DNA of 36,167 nt from Candidatus Poribacteria bacterium (GCA_022821065.1 JAJEEK010000039.1:1-36167); one strand, 5' to 3'; shown: positions 1 through 8,665, counted from the first letter of the stretch. Numbers and translations are program-made. Notes: generated from the letters alone by a model not told the origin.

Positions 1-1
1 A

Positions 2-991
2 AAGCGTGTGCGTTCTCTGACATGGAGTCTTCGTAAATATCCTAAAGTGATTCGTCGAAAGACCAAAGACGCTGACAAACAGACGATACGCGTTCGTGAG
101 AATCCGATCCGAGAAACAGTATGGAAACATGACCGTTTGAGAGTGCCGAAACTTGGCGAAGTGAAAATCTACATGCACCGCCCGCTTCAAGGCGACGCAA
201 AAGAAGTTACACTCGTTAGAAAAGCGTCTAACTGGTATGCTCATATCTCTTGTGAACTCCCGGATACGCCGAAGGTTGAACCGACGGCTGCGATTGCTGT
301 TGACGTTGGCACGACACATTACCTGACGACTTCTGAAGGTGAAAAGGAAGAGAACCCACGCTGGTATCGTGAAGCCGAAGGACTTACACGCAAACACTCC
401 AAGGACCTCTCGCGTAAAACGTTAGGGTCTAATCGTCGAAAGAAACAACAACACACACTCGCTTTGCACCATGAGCGAACTGCGAACAGACGCAAAGACT
501 TTATCGGTAAACTCGTTTACAAACTTTACCACCATAAAGAAAAGAATGTATTGATAGCCGAAAACCTAAATACCTCGAATATGGTTCAGAACAAACACCT
601 CAGCAAGAGCATATCTGATGCGTCTTGGGCAAAGTTCTTTCAGTGGTGTGGAAACATAGCCGAAAGAGACGGTTTCCACTTCCACCAAGTCGATCCGAAG
701 AACACTTCACAAACCTGCTCAAGTTGTGGTCAGAAGTCGGCAAAGAAGCTTTCGCTGGCGATACGCAGTTTTGATTGTCAGTTTTGTGGCATGTCTTTAG
801 ACCGGGACCACAACGCTGCATTAAACATACTTTATAAGGCAGCTGCTGCCTTTCGTGGAGAGCGGTGGGTTTCCACCCTCTATGAAGCGAGAAACAAGAA
901 CGAAGCACGAGACGCAGGTTTGCAGGAAGCAACACAGCTCACGTTGTTTGATGCTTTTAACAAGCCCAAGTCTTTAGGCTTGGGTAGTTGA
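2..991 (+). CDS. tnpB: TnpB (IS200/IS605-type RNA-guided nuclease), 5' end outside window
   Basis: The reading frame is already open at base 2, so the N-terminus lies outside the window; about 329 residues are visible. Numbering from the GTG at 8, the RuvC catalytic residues are in place: D99 in AVDVGTTH, E185 in LIAENLN, and D267 in SLDRDHNAALNIL. A four-cysteine zinc ribbon (C237, C240, C257, C260) sits between RuvC-II and RuvC-III, as in TnpB. Members of this family are nucleases guided by an RNA made from the 3' end of their own gene and the element's right end. The last codons run through the right-end hairpin at 965-984. No TnpA is visible; it could lie upstream or be missing. No frameshift is seen, so the protein may be active. 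Family assignment is firm; activity is inference. Confidence 0.9.
   Translation, partial: KRVRSLTWSLRKYPKVIRRKTKDADKQTIRVRENPIRETVWKHDRLRVPKLGEVKIYMHRPLQGDAKEVTLVRKASNWYAHISCELPDTPKVEPTAAIAVDVGTTHYLTTSEGEKEENPRWYREAEGLTRKHSKDLSRKTLGSNRRKKQQHTLALHHERTANRRKDFIGKLVYKLYHHKEKNVLIAENLNTSNMVQNKHLSKSISDASWAKFFQWCGNIAERDGFHFHQVDPKNTSQTCSSCGQKSAKKLSLAIRSFDCQFCGMSLDRDHNAALNILYKAAAAFRGERWVSTLYEARNKNEARDAGLQEATQLTLFDAFNKPKSLGLGS
965..984 (+). other. Right-end hairpin of the TnpB element (predicted 3' end of the guide-RNA scaffold)
   Basis: CCCAAG at 965-970 pairs with CTTGGG at 979-984 around an 8-nt loop, and a second pairing AAGCC/GGCTT is possible in the same stretch. Hairpins of this form, shared by the last tnpB codons and the element's right end, are typical of IS605-group elements. 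In studied systems the guide segment begins just beyond this end. If so, the flank starting near 985-990 would supply the guide. The exact end cannot be fixed without another copy. Confidence 0.6.
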
Positions 992-1101
992 CTGATAAGG
1001 TTCTATTTGGTACATTAAGCATAACATAAGGGGATACCTTAAGCAAATAACAGTAGTGCAGGACGATTTAGTTTTCGTTTTGATTTTCGTTTATAGGTGT
1101 T

Positions 1102-1123
1102 AATGTTACATAGGTGTAACATT
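1102..1123. promoter_or_regulatory. Perfect 9-bp palindrome of unknown role in the tnpB-bioD gap
   Basis: AATGTTACA at 1102-1110 is the exact reverse complement of TGTAACATT at 1115-1123, with the spacer TAGG. It could be a repressor operator or a weak terminator for the TnpB unit, since a short T-run follows. It lies about 180 bp upstream of the bioD promoter. I see no gene in the rest of 992-1301. Confidence 0.35.
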
Positions 1124-1183
1124 TTAAGGACAGACGCACTACCTCGATTTTTGCGTACAAAAAAAATTAAAGTGCCTTTATGA

Positions 1184-2029
<846 letters not shown>

Positions 2030-2030
2030 T

Positions 2031-3425
2031 ATGGAAACTGCGATTGTTCTCGCTGCCGGATCGGGACGTAAAGTCTGGCCCTATGGCGAATTCCGACAGA
2101 AATGTACGATCCCGATTGCCAACAAGCCGATCGTCCGTCGGACTGTAGAAAACCTACTTGAGGTTGGATGTCAACGGATTATCGTTGTTGTCGGACATCA
2201 TGCGCAACAGGTGCGTGGCACATTGGCGGATATATCCAACGTCGTTTTTGTCACACAGCAGACACTTGATGGCACTGCAACTGCGGTATTGACAGCCGTG
2301 GAACATCTCGAAGCACAACCGTACCTTGTAATTCATGGAGATATTGTAACGACTTCCGAAAATCTTCGTAATTTTGTTAATGCCTTTCGTGCGTCTGATG
2401 TGGAAGCAGCGGCACTTGTACAACCGCTCGGCAGTGAAGACGCGAGTAACTATCTCTGTGCGGGGATCGGCACCACAGACGGAAATAACGGCAGTCTCTC
2501 GACGCTGACAGGTATTGAGGGGCATCCGAGGGGTGGTTCGCATCGGCTCTGCGGTGTGTACGCTTTTCAGAGCAGCGCGACCGCGTATCTCTTAAGGAAC
2601 CCCGGCATCGTTACGAGTGTCCCTGTCGGTGGGATGCCGCCCCCTGAATCCGAAATTGCGCAGTCTTTGCAACTCATGGTTGACGACGGAAGGACAGTTT
2701 TAGCGGTTCAGATGTCCGACTTCTTTGTTGATGTCGATAAGCCGTGGCATGTACTCGAAGCGAATAGGCGGTACGTCGATTACCTTACGAAGCAGGTGAC
2801 GGAGAACCGGATAGCGGATGGCGCGAAAATTTCGGATGCCGCTGAGATCAATGGACACGTCGTGTTGGGCAAAAATACGGTCATTGGACCCCGCGTTGTC
2901 GTTAGTGGTACACTGATTGCGGGTGCGAATAACAACATCACGAACGGCGCGATTTTACACGGAAATATCTTTGTGGGGGATCAGTGCCGGATTAGCGACT
3001 ATTGCGATGTCGGGAGCAGTGCGATCGGGAATCGGTGTATTGTCGGACACGGTGCTGAGATGTCGGGTGTGCTGTTTGATAAGGTCTATCTGTACCACTA
3101 TTGTGAGATGTCGGGTGTTTTCGGGTGCGCGACGGATATCGGTGCGGCAACGGTATGCGGTACCCTCCGATTTGATGACAAGGATACACCGATACAGGTA
3201 GCGGGACGTTATGAAGTGCCGCTGTCCGGTGCGAATGCGACCTATATGGGAGATTATTGCCGGACTGGTGTGAACGCAATCATTATGCCGGGGAGACGGA
3301 TCGGGTCCTATAGTGTTGTCGGCCCCGGCGTTATTTTATACGACGATGTGCCGAGCAAAACCATGGTGATGGCGAAGCAGGAACTGATTACGAAGCCCTG
3401 GGGACCGGAACGTTATGGGTGGTAG
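2031..3425 (+). CDS. GlmU-like sugar-phosphate nucleotidyltransferase with C-terminal left-handed beta-helix
   Basis: The 464-residue protein starts with a nucleotidyltransferase fold: LAAGSGRKVWPYGEF is the nucleotide-binding loop, where K replaces the more usual R/T, and IPIANKPIVRRTVENLLEVG is typical. LDGTATAVL and VIHGDIV match the GTA and metal-site regions. From about residue 250 on, isoleucine/valine/glycine-rich hexapeptide repeats such as VVLGKNTVIGPRVVVSG indicate a left-handed beta-helix, as in bifunctional GlmU and archaeal Glc-1-P thymidylyl/uridylyltransferase-acetyltransferases. The likely role is making an NDP-sugar, perhaps UDP-GlcNAc, for the envelope; the exact sugar cannot be told. 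It is cotranscribed with the bioD-like gene, with a 1-nt gap. The pairing has no clear biochemical logic. Confidence 0.82.
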   Translation: METAIVLAAGSGRKVWPYGEFRQKCTIPIANKPIVRRTVENLLEVGCQRIIVVVGHHAQQVRGTLADISNVVFVTQQTLDGTATAVLTAVEHLEAQPYLVIHGDIVTTSENLRNFVNAFRASDVEAAALVQPLGSEDASNYLCAGIGTTDGNNGSLSTLTGIEGHPRGGSHRLCGVYAFQSSATAYLLRNPGIVTSVPVGGMPPPESEIAQSLQLMVDDGRTVLAVQMSDFFVDVDKPWHVLEANRRYVDYLTKQVTENRIADGAKISDAAEINGHVVLGKNTVIGPRVVVSGTLIAGANNNITNGAILHGNIFVGDQCRISDYCDVGSSAIGNRCIVGHGAEMSGVLFDKVYLYHYCEMSGVFGCATDIGAATVCGTLRFDDKDTPIQVAGRYEVPLSGANATYMGDYCRTGVNAIIMPGRRIGSYSVVGPGVILYDDVPSKTMVMAKQELITKPWGPERYGW

Positions 3426-3426
3426 T

Positions 3427-3574
3427 GTTGTGTCACGTTTAACAGGATAAGTTATATTGACTGAAGATGTTGGGTTTCACTGCGTTCAACCCAACCTACT
3501 GTTGTATCGCGTTTAACAGGATAAGTTATATTGACTGAAGATGTTGGGTTTCACTGCGTTCAACCCAACCTACT
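3427..3574. repeat. Two tandem 74-bp repeats, each with an 8-bp palindrome
   Basis: Copy A (3427-3500) and copy B (3501-3574) are identical except at two bases (3432 G/A and 3435 A/G). Each holds GTTGGGTT and AACCCAAC, exact reverse complements around an 11-nt loop. The palindrome resembles a widely dispersed GTAGGTTGGGTT-type repeat that I associate with cyanobacterial and other genomes; that link is from memory. It lies between the convergent nucleotidyltransferase gene and the gene at 3615, so the hairpins could also end transcripts. Confidence 0.85.
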
Positions 3575-3614
3575 GTTCATGAAAATAGGCATGACAGAAC
3601 AATAGACGTAGTTG

Positions 3615-4001
3615 TTACTGTGGAAGGAGCTCCTTCAGCAGATTCGTCAGTTCATCGTTGCCTGCGGCGAGTTCAAAGACGCGTTTGATTTTTTCATCAC
3701 GGGCAGCCTCGGATTCGGGGTTCCCCTCCGGTGACCAGAGGACTTCAACGGCTTTCGGGTTCAGTCGGTCATAAGTAACTTTGACAAGCGTGAAAGGATA
3801 GTTTTCAGGGATAATGATGATCCAGTCGATCGTTTCACCGCGTCCCGAATACTGTCTATCGACGGTGAGTTTTCCGTCTTGATGGGGTACATTCTCTTTG
3901 ACCCACTGGTTGCGTCCGAGCGTGTCGGTCTCAAAATGTCCGACTTCCAGCCAGTTGCGTCCGGCACCGTTTGGTTTGGTGGTAATTTCGATACGTTGCA
4001 T
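3615..4001 (-). CDS. Hypothetical protein, 128 residues
   Basis: I do not recognise this protein. It is a soluble, charged 128-residue polypeptide with no signal peptide or membrane segment. It is rich in aromatic residues and beta-strand-like stretches (DWIIIIPENYPFTLVKVTYD), with a helical, leucine-rich C-terminus (VFELAAGNDELTNLLKELLPQ). The ATG at 4001 is preceded by GGAG 7 nt upstream. A good promoter (TTGACT, 17 bp, TAAAAT) lies about 70 bp upstream on the same strand, supporting it as a real single-gene unit. It converges on the nucleotidyltransferase gene across the tandem repeats. No function can be assigned. Confidence 0.75.
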   Translation of the reverse strand: MQRIEITTKPNGAGRNWLEVGHFETDTLGRNQWVKENVPHQDGKLTVDRQYSGRGETIDWIIIIPENYPFTLVKVTYDRLNPKAVEVLWSPEGNPESEAARDEKIKRVFELAAGNDELTNLLKELLPQ

Positions 4002-4072
4002 GTCTGTTCTCCGCGCTATGTTTAGATTTTGCTTTCAATCGGTCCGGTTAGGTGTGTCCGTTTCGATAAGGA

Positions 4073-4101
4073 ATTTTAGCATGTTCTCCCGAAAAAGTCA
4101 A
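4073..4101 (-). promoter_or_regulatory. Promoter of the hypothetical gene at 3615-4001
   Basis: Read on the minus strand, TTGACT (4101-4096) and TAAAAT (4078-4073) are spaced by 17 bp. The expected start is near 4066, giving a leader of about 65 nt. Confidence 0.65.
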
Positions 4102-4149
4102 TAAATTGCCATAAAGTCGCTAAATATGGGGATTAAACGCACAATTAAT

Positions 4150-4178
4150 TTGCATTTTTGTTTAAAAAACGGTATAAT
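4150..4178 (+). promoter_or_regulatory. Promoter of the LarA-family gene
   Basis: TTGCAT (4150-4155) and TATAAT (4173-4178) are 17 bp apart. The expected start is near 4185, about 73 nt before the ATG at 4258. It is divergent from the promoter at 4073-4101. Confidence 0.7.
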
Positions 4179-4257
4179 TGTAATAAGAGGGGATGTTTTC
4201 ACTTGAAAACGCTCTACTATTTGTATTTAACCTATTGATTTGAAAGGATATGTCAAC

Positions 4258-5535
4258 ATGCGAGTGGAAATGCGATATGGAACTGGCACATTACCGATTG
4301 AGATCCCTGATAAAAACGTTGCTGGGGTCCTTGAGATTTCGGAAAGTGTCCCGCTATCGGATGAAGATAGCGCGGTTCGGATGGCAGTTGCGCAACCGAT
4401 TGCTTCGCCTCCGTTGGCTGAGATCGCAAAAGGTCGCGCGTCAGCATGTATCGTGATTTCCGACGTGACACGTCCTGTCCCGAATAAAGTGATCCTACCG
4501 CCCTTATTGGAAACACTTGAACACGCGGGTATTCCACGCGAAAAGATTACGATCCTCATTGCGACGGGTATCCATCGTCCGAATGAAGGCGAAGAACTTC
4601 GAGAGATGGTGGGCCGCTCGATCATGGACACATACTGCATCGTCAACCATTTTTCCCAACAACCTGAGAACCATGACTATTTAGGCAGGACAAAGAACGG
4701 AACACCGGTTTATATTGATAAGACTTACCTTGCCTCGGACCTGAAAATTACCACAGGGTTGATTGAACCACACCTGATGGCAGGCTATTCTGGGGGTCGA
4801 AAAGCGATCTGTCCCGGTGTCGCCTCGGTGGAAACGATGAAAGTGATGCACGGTCCCGAACTTATGGAACACCCGAAATCTGCGGTTGGGATTTTGGAGG
4901 GTAACCCGTTTCACTTAGAAGCAACCGAGATCGCACTGATGGCAGGCGTTGACTTCAATCTGAATGTTTCGATTGACAAACACCGTCGGATCACTGGCGT
5001 TTTTGCAGGAGACATGGTTGAATCGCATCTTGTTGGTTCCCAATTTGTGGAAAAACATGCCAAGGTTACGCTTCCGGAACCGGCTGATGCAGTTGTGGTT
5101 TCCAGCGCAGGTTACCCATTAGATACAACGTTTTATCAAGCGATAAAAGGTCTTTTGACGGCAGTGGAGATTGTCAGACAAGGCGGTAGTATCTTATTGG
5201 TTGCCGCGTGCAGTGAAGGCATCGGCAGTAAACCGTTTACGGACTTAATTTTCAAGACCGATGATCTAAGTGCGTTTGTGCAAGGGCTTTACAATCCGGC
5301 AAACTTTGTCATCGACCAGTGGCAGCTCGAAGAATTGGCGAAGGTCGCGCGGAAGGCAGATATCTATTTTTATACCGATGGTATCCCGTATCACCAGCGC
5401 GCGAAATTGTTCGTACATCCTCTGAAAAGTGCGCAGGCAGGCGTTGAGGAACTCCTAACGCGTTACGGTGAGGATGTCCAAATTGCTGTGATTCCTGAAG
5501 GACCCTATGTTTTAGCGAAATTGGAAGGGGCTTAA
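4258..5535 (+). CDS. LarA-family protein (nickel-pincer-dependent racemase/epimerase, DUF2088)
   Basis: LarA enzymes racemise or epimerise alpha-hydroxy acids using a covalently bound nickel-pincer nucleotide. In this 425-residue protein the key residues sit almost exactly where they do in Lactobacillus plantarum LarA: D70-TRP, GIHRP (H106), EPH (H172), SGGRK (K182, the cofactor-attachment lysine), MH (H198) and QWQ (W355). They are offset by 2-3 from the reference positions as I remember them. I chose the ATG at 4258 because AAAGGA lies 9 nt upstream; a TTG at 4240 is also in frame but overlaps that site. The substrate is unknown, since the family acts on lactate, malate, phenyllactate and sugar acids. 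No larB, larC or larE cofactor genes are in the window. A short inverted repeat (ATAGCC 5548-5553 / GGCTAT 5567-5572) follows the stop. Confidence 0.85.
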   Translation: MRVEMRYGTGTLPIEIPDKNVAGVLEISESVPLSDEDSAVRMAVAQPIASPPLAEIAKGRASACIVISDVTRPVPNKVILPPLLETLEHAGIPREKITILIATGIHRPNEGEELREMVGRSIMDTYCIVNHFSQQPENHDYLGRTKNGTPVYIDKTYLASDLKITTGLIEPHLMAGYSGGRKAICPGVASVETMKVMHGPELMEHPKSAVGILEGNPFHLEATEIALMAGVDFNLNVSIDKHRRITGVFAGDMVESHLVGSQFVEKHAKVTLPEPADAVVVSSAGYPLDTTFYQAIKGLLTAVEIVRQGGSILLVAACSEGIGSKPFTDLIFKTDDLSAFVQGLYNPANFVIDQWQLEELAKVARKADIYFYTDGIPYHQRAKLFVHPLKSAQAGVEELLTRYGEDVQIAVIPEGPYVLAKLEGA

Positions 5536-5578
5536 ACCGAGGCGAAAATAGCCGTTAGAAAAATTAGGCTATACTAAT

Positions 5579-5702
5579 CAGGACTTACGCAATTTTTGAC
5601 TACAGGTGGTTGTGTTAGATGAAATTTGTCTGAAAACACAGCGTTCTGGTAGCACAAACTAACAGTTTGTGGTACATAAAGAGCAGCATGCGTAAGTTCT
5701 AC
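5579..5702 (+). mobile_element. AGGACTTACGCA element, copy 1 (MITE-like)
   Basis: The left end AGGACTTACGC starts at 5580 and the right end GCGTAAGTTCT finishes at 5700. The 4-bp direct repeat TAAT flanks it at 5575-5578 and 5703-5706. In the centre CACAAACT (5653-5660) pairs with AGTTTGTG (5664-5671) around AAC. No coding frame is present. It ends 31 bp before the minC ATG. Confidence 0.88.
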
Positions 5703-5733
5703 TAATATTATTGGACTTATACTGAATAGCACA

Positions 5734-6405
5734 ATGGCAAATCCTACAGTGGTTCTCAGAGCGTATAGGGATGGCTTGCACCTGATTATTAGGCCTCACC
5801 TATCTATAGCGGAAGTTGAGGTGGCGATTCAGCAGGAGGTATCGCGTATGAATCGTTCTTTAACGGGTGCGACTGTTCAAATAGACTTTCAGTCTCCGAC
5901 CTTGAATGATGAGGAGATTGACTACTTGAGGTCTAAGCTGCGGGAGGACTACGATTTGATCGTGCGTGGTGTCGAATTGGGGGAGGATTCGGCTTCACCG
6001 CCGATTGCTGCAGCGCCGACGACGCACACAATCTCACAGACGACAGATGCCGTAGCGACTCGGGACGGTGAACCGTCTCGTATTGTGCCGTGTACGATCC
6101 GTTCCGGTCAAACAGAGGAGTTTCCACAAGGGAGTCTGATTATATACGGCGATGTGAATTCTGGGGGTGAGGTGCGAGCTGGCGGTGATATTGTCGTTCT
6201 CGGCACATTGCGGGGGAATGCGTACGCTGGTACAAACGGTCGGCTATCGGCTGTGATTATCGCCATGGATTTCGCGCCGTTACAGCTTCAGATCGGTAAT
6301 TGTGTGAACCGCTCTTCGACGAACCAGAAACCGCCAGGTTACCCAGAAATCGCGCGTATTGGGCCAGAAGATGTTATTATTATCGAAAAATTTGTTAAGT
6401 TTTAA
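5734..6405 (+). CDS. minC: Septum-site-determining protein MinC
   Basis: MinC inhibits FtsZ assembly away from mid-cell when brought to the membrane by MinD. The 223-residue protein has the usual two parts. The N-terminal inhibitor domain covers roughly residues 1-75. A variable linker rich in Thr/Ala/Pro follows. The C-terminal beta-helix domain begins near residue 120, with the typical run SLIIYGDVNSGGEVRAGGD, VLGTLRGNAYAG and ending IEKFVKF. It is first of three genes, minC-minD-minE. The start ATG has no clear Shine-Dalgarno. A TATACT hexamer at 5718-5723 ends 10 nt before it, so a very short leader is possible, but no good -35 is visible. Copy 1 of the mobile element lies immediately upstream. 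Confidence 0.92.
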   Translation: MANPTVVLRAYRDGLHLIIRPHLSIAEVEVAIQQEVSRMNRSLTGATVQIDFQSPTLNDEEIDYLRSKLREDYDLIVRGVELGEDSASPPIAAAPTTHTISQTTDAVATRDGEPSRIVPCTIRSGQTEEFPQGSLIIYGDVNSGGEVRAGGDIVVLGTLRGNAYAGTNGRLSAVIIAMDFAPLQLQIGNCVNRSSTNQKPPGYPEIARIGPEDVIIIEKFVKF

Positions 6406-6429
6406 TATTTCATGTAGGAGGTTCCGGTT

Positions 6430-7224
6430 ATGGGAAAAGTCATCGTCGTAACATCGGGCAAAGGGGGTGTCGGTAAAACAACCTCTACGGCCAATTTAGG
6501 GACAGCGCTCGCCCTGTTAGGTAAAAGCGTCGTGCTTGTTGATGCAGATGTCGGGCTGCGGAATCTTGATATTGTCATGGGTCTTGAGAGCCGTGTTGTT
6601 TATACATCCATGGATGTTATTGAAAAGCAGTGCGAACTTAACAAAGCACTTGTTAGAGATCGACGCGTCGATGGGTTGATGTTGTTGGCGGCATCGCAAA
6701 AAAATAATAAAGACGATATGCAGCCCGAACAGATGAAAGCGATCTGTGACAAGTTACGGACAACTTACGATTTTACCCTTGTTGACTCCCCGGCAGGTAT
6801 TGAGCGCGGCTTCAGAAATGCTTCGGCAGGTGCCGATGAAGCCATCGTCGTTACAACGCCTGATGTTTCGGCAATTCGGGATGCCGATCGGATCATAGGA
6901 TTGCTGCAAAACGTCGAAATTGAACCGATCAATCTCGTCATAAATCGCTTCTCGCCACAACTCGTTGGCAACGGAAGCATGATGGACCAAGCCGACGTAT
7001 TAGATATTCTTAATATCGATCTCATCGGTGTTGTGCCAGAAGATAGTGGTGTGATTACATCTACAAACCGAGGTATCCCACTGGTTTATGAAGACGGTTC
7101 GCCCGGTGCTCAGGCTTATATGCGTATTGCGCGCCGACTCACCGGACAGCGGATCCCGATCCCTGATTTAGAGCAGAAGGGCTTATTTAGTAGTATCGTA
7201 AACTGGTTCACGAAAAACAGATAA
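6430..7224 (+). CDS. minD: Septum-site-determining ATPase MinD
   Basis: MinD is a ParA/MRP-type ATPase that binds the inner membrane as an ATP-bound dimer and recruits MinC and MinE. Its deviant Walker A motif GKGGVGKTT is at residues 10-18, VLVDADVGLRNLD follows near residue 40, and the LVDSPAGIERGF region is intact. The last 15 residues (KGLFSSIVNWFTKNR) form the amphipathic membrane-targeting helix, so the protein is full length at 264 residues. AGGAGG at 6416-6421 lies 8 nt before the ATG. It follows minC by 24 bp, and its stop codon lies in the ribosome binding site of minE, which suggests coupled translation. Confidence 0.96.
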   Translation: MGKVIVVTSGKGGVGKTTSTANLGTALALLGKSVVLVDADVGLRNLDIVMGLESRVVYTSMDVIEKQCELNKALVRDRRVDGLMLLAASQKNNKDDMQPEQMKAICDKLRTTYDFTLVDSPAGIERGFRNASAGADEAIVVTTPDVSAIRDADRIIGLLQNVEIEPINLVINRFSPQLVGNGSMMDQADVLDILNIDLIGVVPEDSGVITSTNRGIPLVYEDGSPGAQAYMRIARRLTGQRIPIPDLEQKGLFSSIVNWFTKNR

Positions 7225-7235
7225 GGAGTCTTCCG

Positions 7236-7508
7236 ATGAACTTAAGTATCAAACAACTTTTCGGACGCAAGCCGAAATCAAGCAATATTGCCAAACAGCG
7301 TCTGAAACTGGTTATCACACAGGACAGGGTCGATGTTGATGATCGGTTTATGACGCGCCTACATCACGAATTGGCGGAGGTTTTGGCAAAGTACTTTGAG
7401 TTTTCCGCCAACTCTGTGAAGATGAACTTGAAGCAGGAAGGGAATTCTTATATTCTTGTCGCGGATTTCCCTTACACGAAATTCCACGATATGAGCATGA
7501 GACGTTAA
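7236..7508 (+). CDS. minE: Cell-division topological specificity factor MinE
   Basis: MinE stimulates MinD ATPase and drives it off the membrane, confining MinC/MinD to the poles. The 90-residue protein carries the anti-MinCD segment AKQRLKLVITQDR (about residues 19-31). The C-terminal dimerisation half follows (HHELAEVLAKYFEFSANSVKMNLKQEGNSYILVADFP). The short N-terminal helix (IKQLFGRK) matches the membrane-binding region. AAGGAG overlapping the minD stop codon provides the ribosome binding site. It is the last gene of the min operon; the 69 bp before the convergent gene holds no obvious terminator. Confidence 0.93.
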   Translation: MNLSIKQLFGRKPKSSNIAKQRLKLVITQDRVDVDDRFMTRLHHELAEVLAKYFEFSANSVKMNLKQEGNSYILVADFPYTKFHDMSMRR

Positions 7509-7577
7509 CCGTCGCGCGAGGAGATTTATTGGGTTTTGCAAGCATATCAGCGGGTAACCGAGTTCCGGGTTCGAGTT

Positions 7578-8378
7578 TCAGAGAATAATGTCCCAAATCG
7601 CTTTTGCGACCCCGTTTTCATCGTTGGTGGTTGTGACATAATCGGCACAATCACGGATTGGTGGAACCGCGTTTGCCATCGCTATGCCGAAACCTGCCGT
7701 CTTGAGTAAACTTTCATCATTATAACTATCGCCAAAAGCGACAACCGTATCCATCGGAATGTCGAACCGGTTGGCGAGTGCTGTCAGTGCGCGACCTTTC
7801 GTAACCTCTGAATTCATAAATTCTATATATTCTGCTTGGGTCTGCGTAACGTAAAGCTGCTGTGTATAATCGGTTTGAAATTTCTGCAAGAGTGGTTGTA
7901 ACTTTTCAGGTGTGTGGATGATAAGTAACTTCGTCGGCGTTTCGCCTGCTAATTCGCGTAGGTCGCCCATCGGTATTGCCGGAACCCCCGTTCTCACTTC
8001 ATATAAATCGCTCCATGCGTTCCGTTCAGCGACGTAGAGTTCATCGTTCAAGCAGTAATTGAGATGTAATCCGTGTTTGGTGCATTCATTAACAATCGTT
8101 ATCGCGTCATCTGCTGGCACAGGTGTATGGTGATACACCTCGCCGGTCGTTGGGTGTTGTACCATCCCCCCATTGTAAGAGATAATAGGGTTTTCGAGTC
8201 CGATCTGATCGCTGATCGGTTGGATCGAGCGGTGCATCCGTCCTGAAACCAGTACGACGAGAATATCGTTTGCCGCGAGTTGCCGAAGTGCCTCTCGGTT
8301 TTCTGCTGATAAGGTGTGTTCACTGCTTAGCAGTGTTCCATCTAAATCGAATGCTGCTAAACGGCACGGTATTTTCAT
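7578..8378 (-). CDS. Cof-type HAD-superfamily sugar-phosphatase-like hydrolase
   Basis: All four HAD motifs are present: DLDGTLL (aspartyl nucleophile and acid/base), VLVSGR, the lysine in TKGRAL, and GDSYNDESLL. The large insert between motifs II and III is the C2B cap of the Cof/YbiV/YidA group, which hydrolyse sugar phosphates, FMN or similar. The substrate cannot be read from sequence. I place the start at 8378 (MKIPCRL) because AAGGAG is 5 nt upstream; an in-frame ATG at 8391 would lie within and upstream of that site. The product is 266 residues and cytoplasmic. It converges with minE. Copy 2 of the mobile element lies 42 bp upstream of its start, between it and the ATPase gene. Confidence 0.88.
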   Translation of the reverse strand: MKIPCRLAAFDLDGTLLSSEHTLSAENREALRQLAANDILVVLVSGRMHRSIQPISDQIGLENPIISYNGGMVQHPTTGEVYHHTPVPADDAITIVNECTKHGLHLNYCLNDELYVAERNAWSDLYEVRTGVPAIPMGDLRELAGETPTKLLIIHTPEKLQPLLQKFQTDYTQQLYVTQTQAEYIEFMNSEVTKGRALTALANRFDIPMDTVVAFGDSYNDESLLKTAGFGIAMANAVPPIRDCADYVTTTNDENGVAKAIWDIIL

Positions 8379-8420
8379 AGTGTCTCCTTCCATTTGTTTT
8401 ATCCTCCATTTTCATTATAG

Positions 8421-8659
8421 TAGGACTTACGCACTTTTGAGTGTAGGCGGTTCTGTCATAAGAAATTTCTCGGAAAACACAGTGTTCTAACAGCACAAAC
8501 TAAATGAAGATTAATTTATTAATTCGGTAATTTCTTGGCGAAGTCCGGTGCGGTTGCAAACCGCACCTACCGGGCCTGGGAAAGATATAGAATTACCGAA
8601 ATATTTTCTGAAACTTCATACAGTTTGTGGTACGAAAGCGCAGCATGCGTAAGTCCTGA
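8421..8659 (+). mobile_element. AGGACTTACGCA element, copy 2, interrupted by a second element
   Basis: The ends AGGACTTACGCA (from 8422) and TGCGTAAGTCCT (to 8657) are perfect inverted repeats. ATAG flanks the element at 8417-8420 and 8660-8663. The central hairpin arms CACAAACT (8494-8501) and AGTTTGTG (8622-8629) are split by an unrelated structured insert of about 117 bp. Confidence 0.88.
8503..8619. mobile_element. Nested inverted-repeat element inside copy 2
   Basis: The outer arms ATGAAG (8504-8509) and CTTCAT (8614-8619) extend as an imperfect repeat to TTCGGTAATT (8523-8532) and AATTACCGAA (8591-8600). At the core is a 9-bp hairpin, GGTGCGGTT (8547-8555) / AACCGCACC (8559-8567), followed by ACCGGGCCTGG. 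It sits in the loop of the host element's hairpin. It has no coding capacity. Confidence 0.75.
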
Positions 8660-8665
8660 ATAGAA

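Noticed and set aside
5718..5736. Leaderless promoter for minC
   Set aside because: The TATACT hexamer ends 10 nt, not 6 nt, before the ATG, and no acceptable -35 lies at 16-18 bp. It is noted only as a weak possibility.
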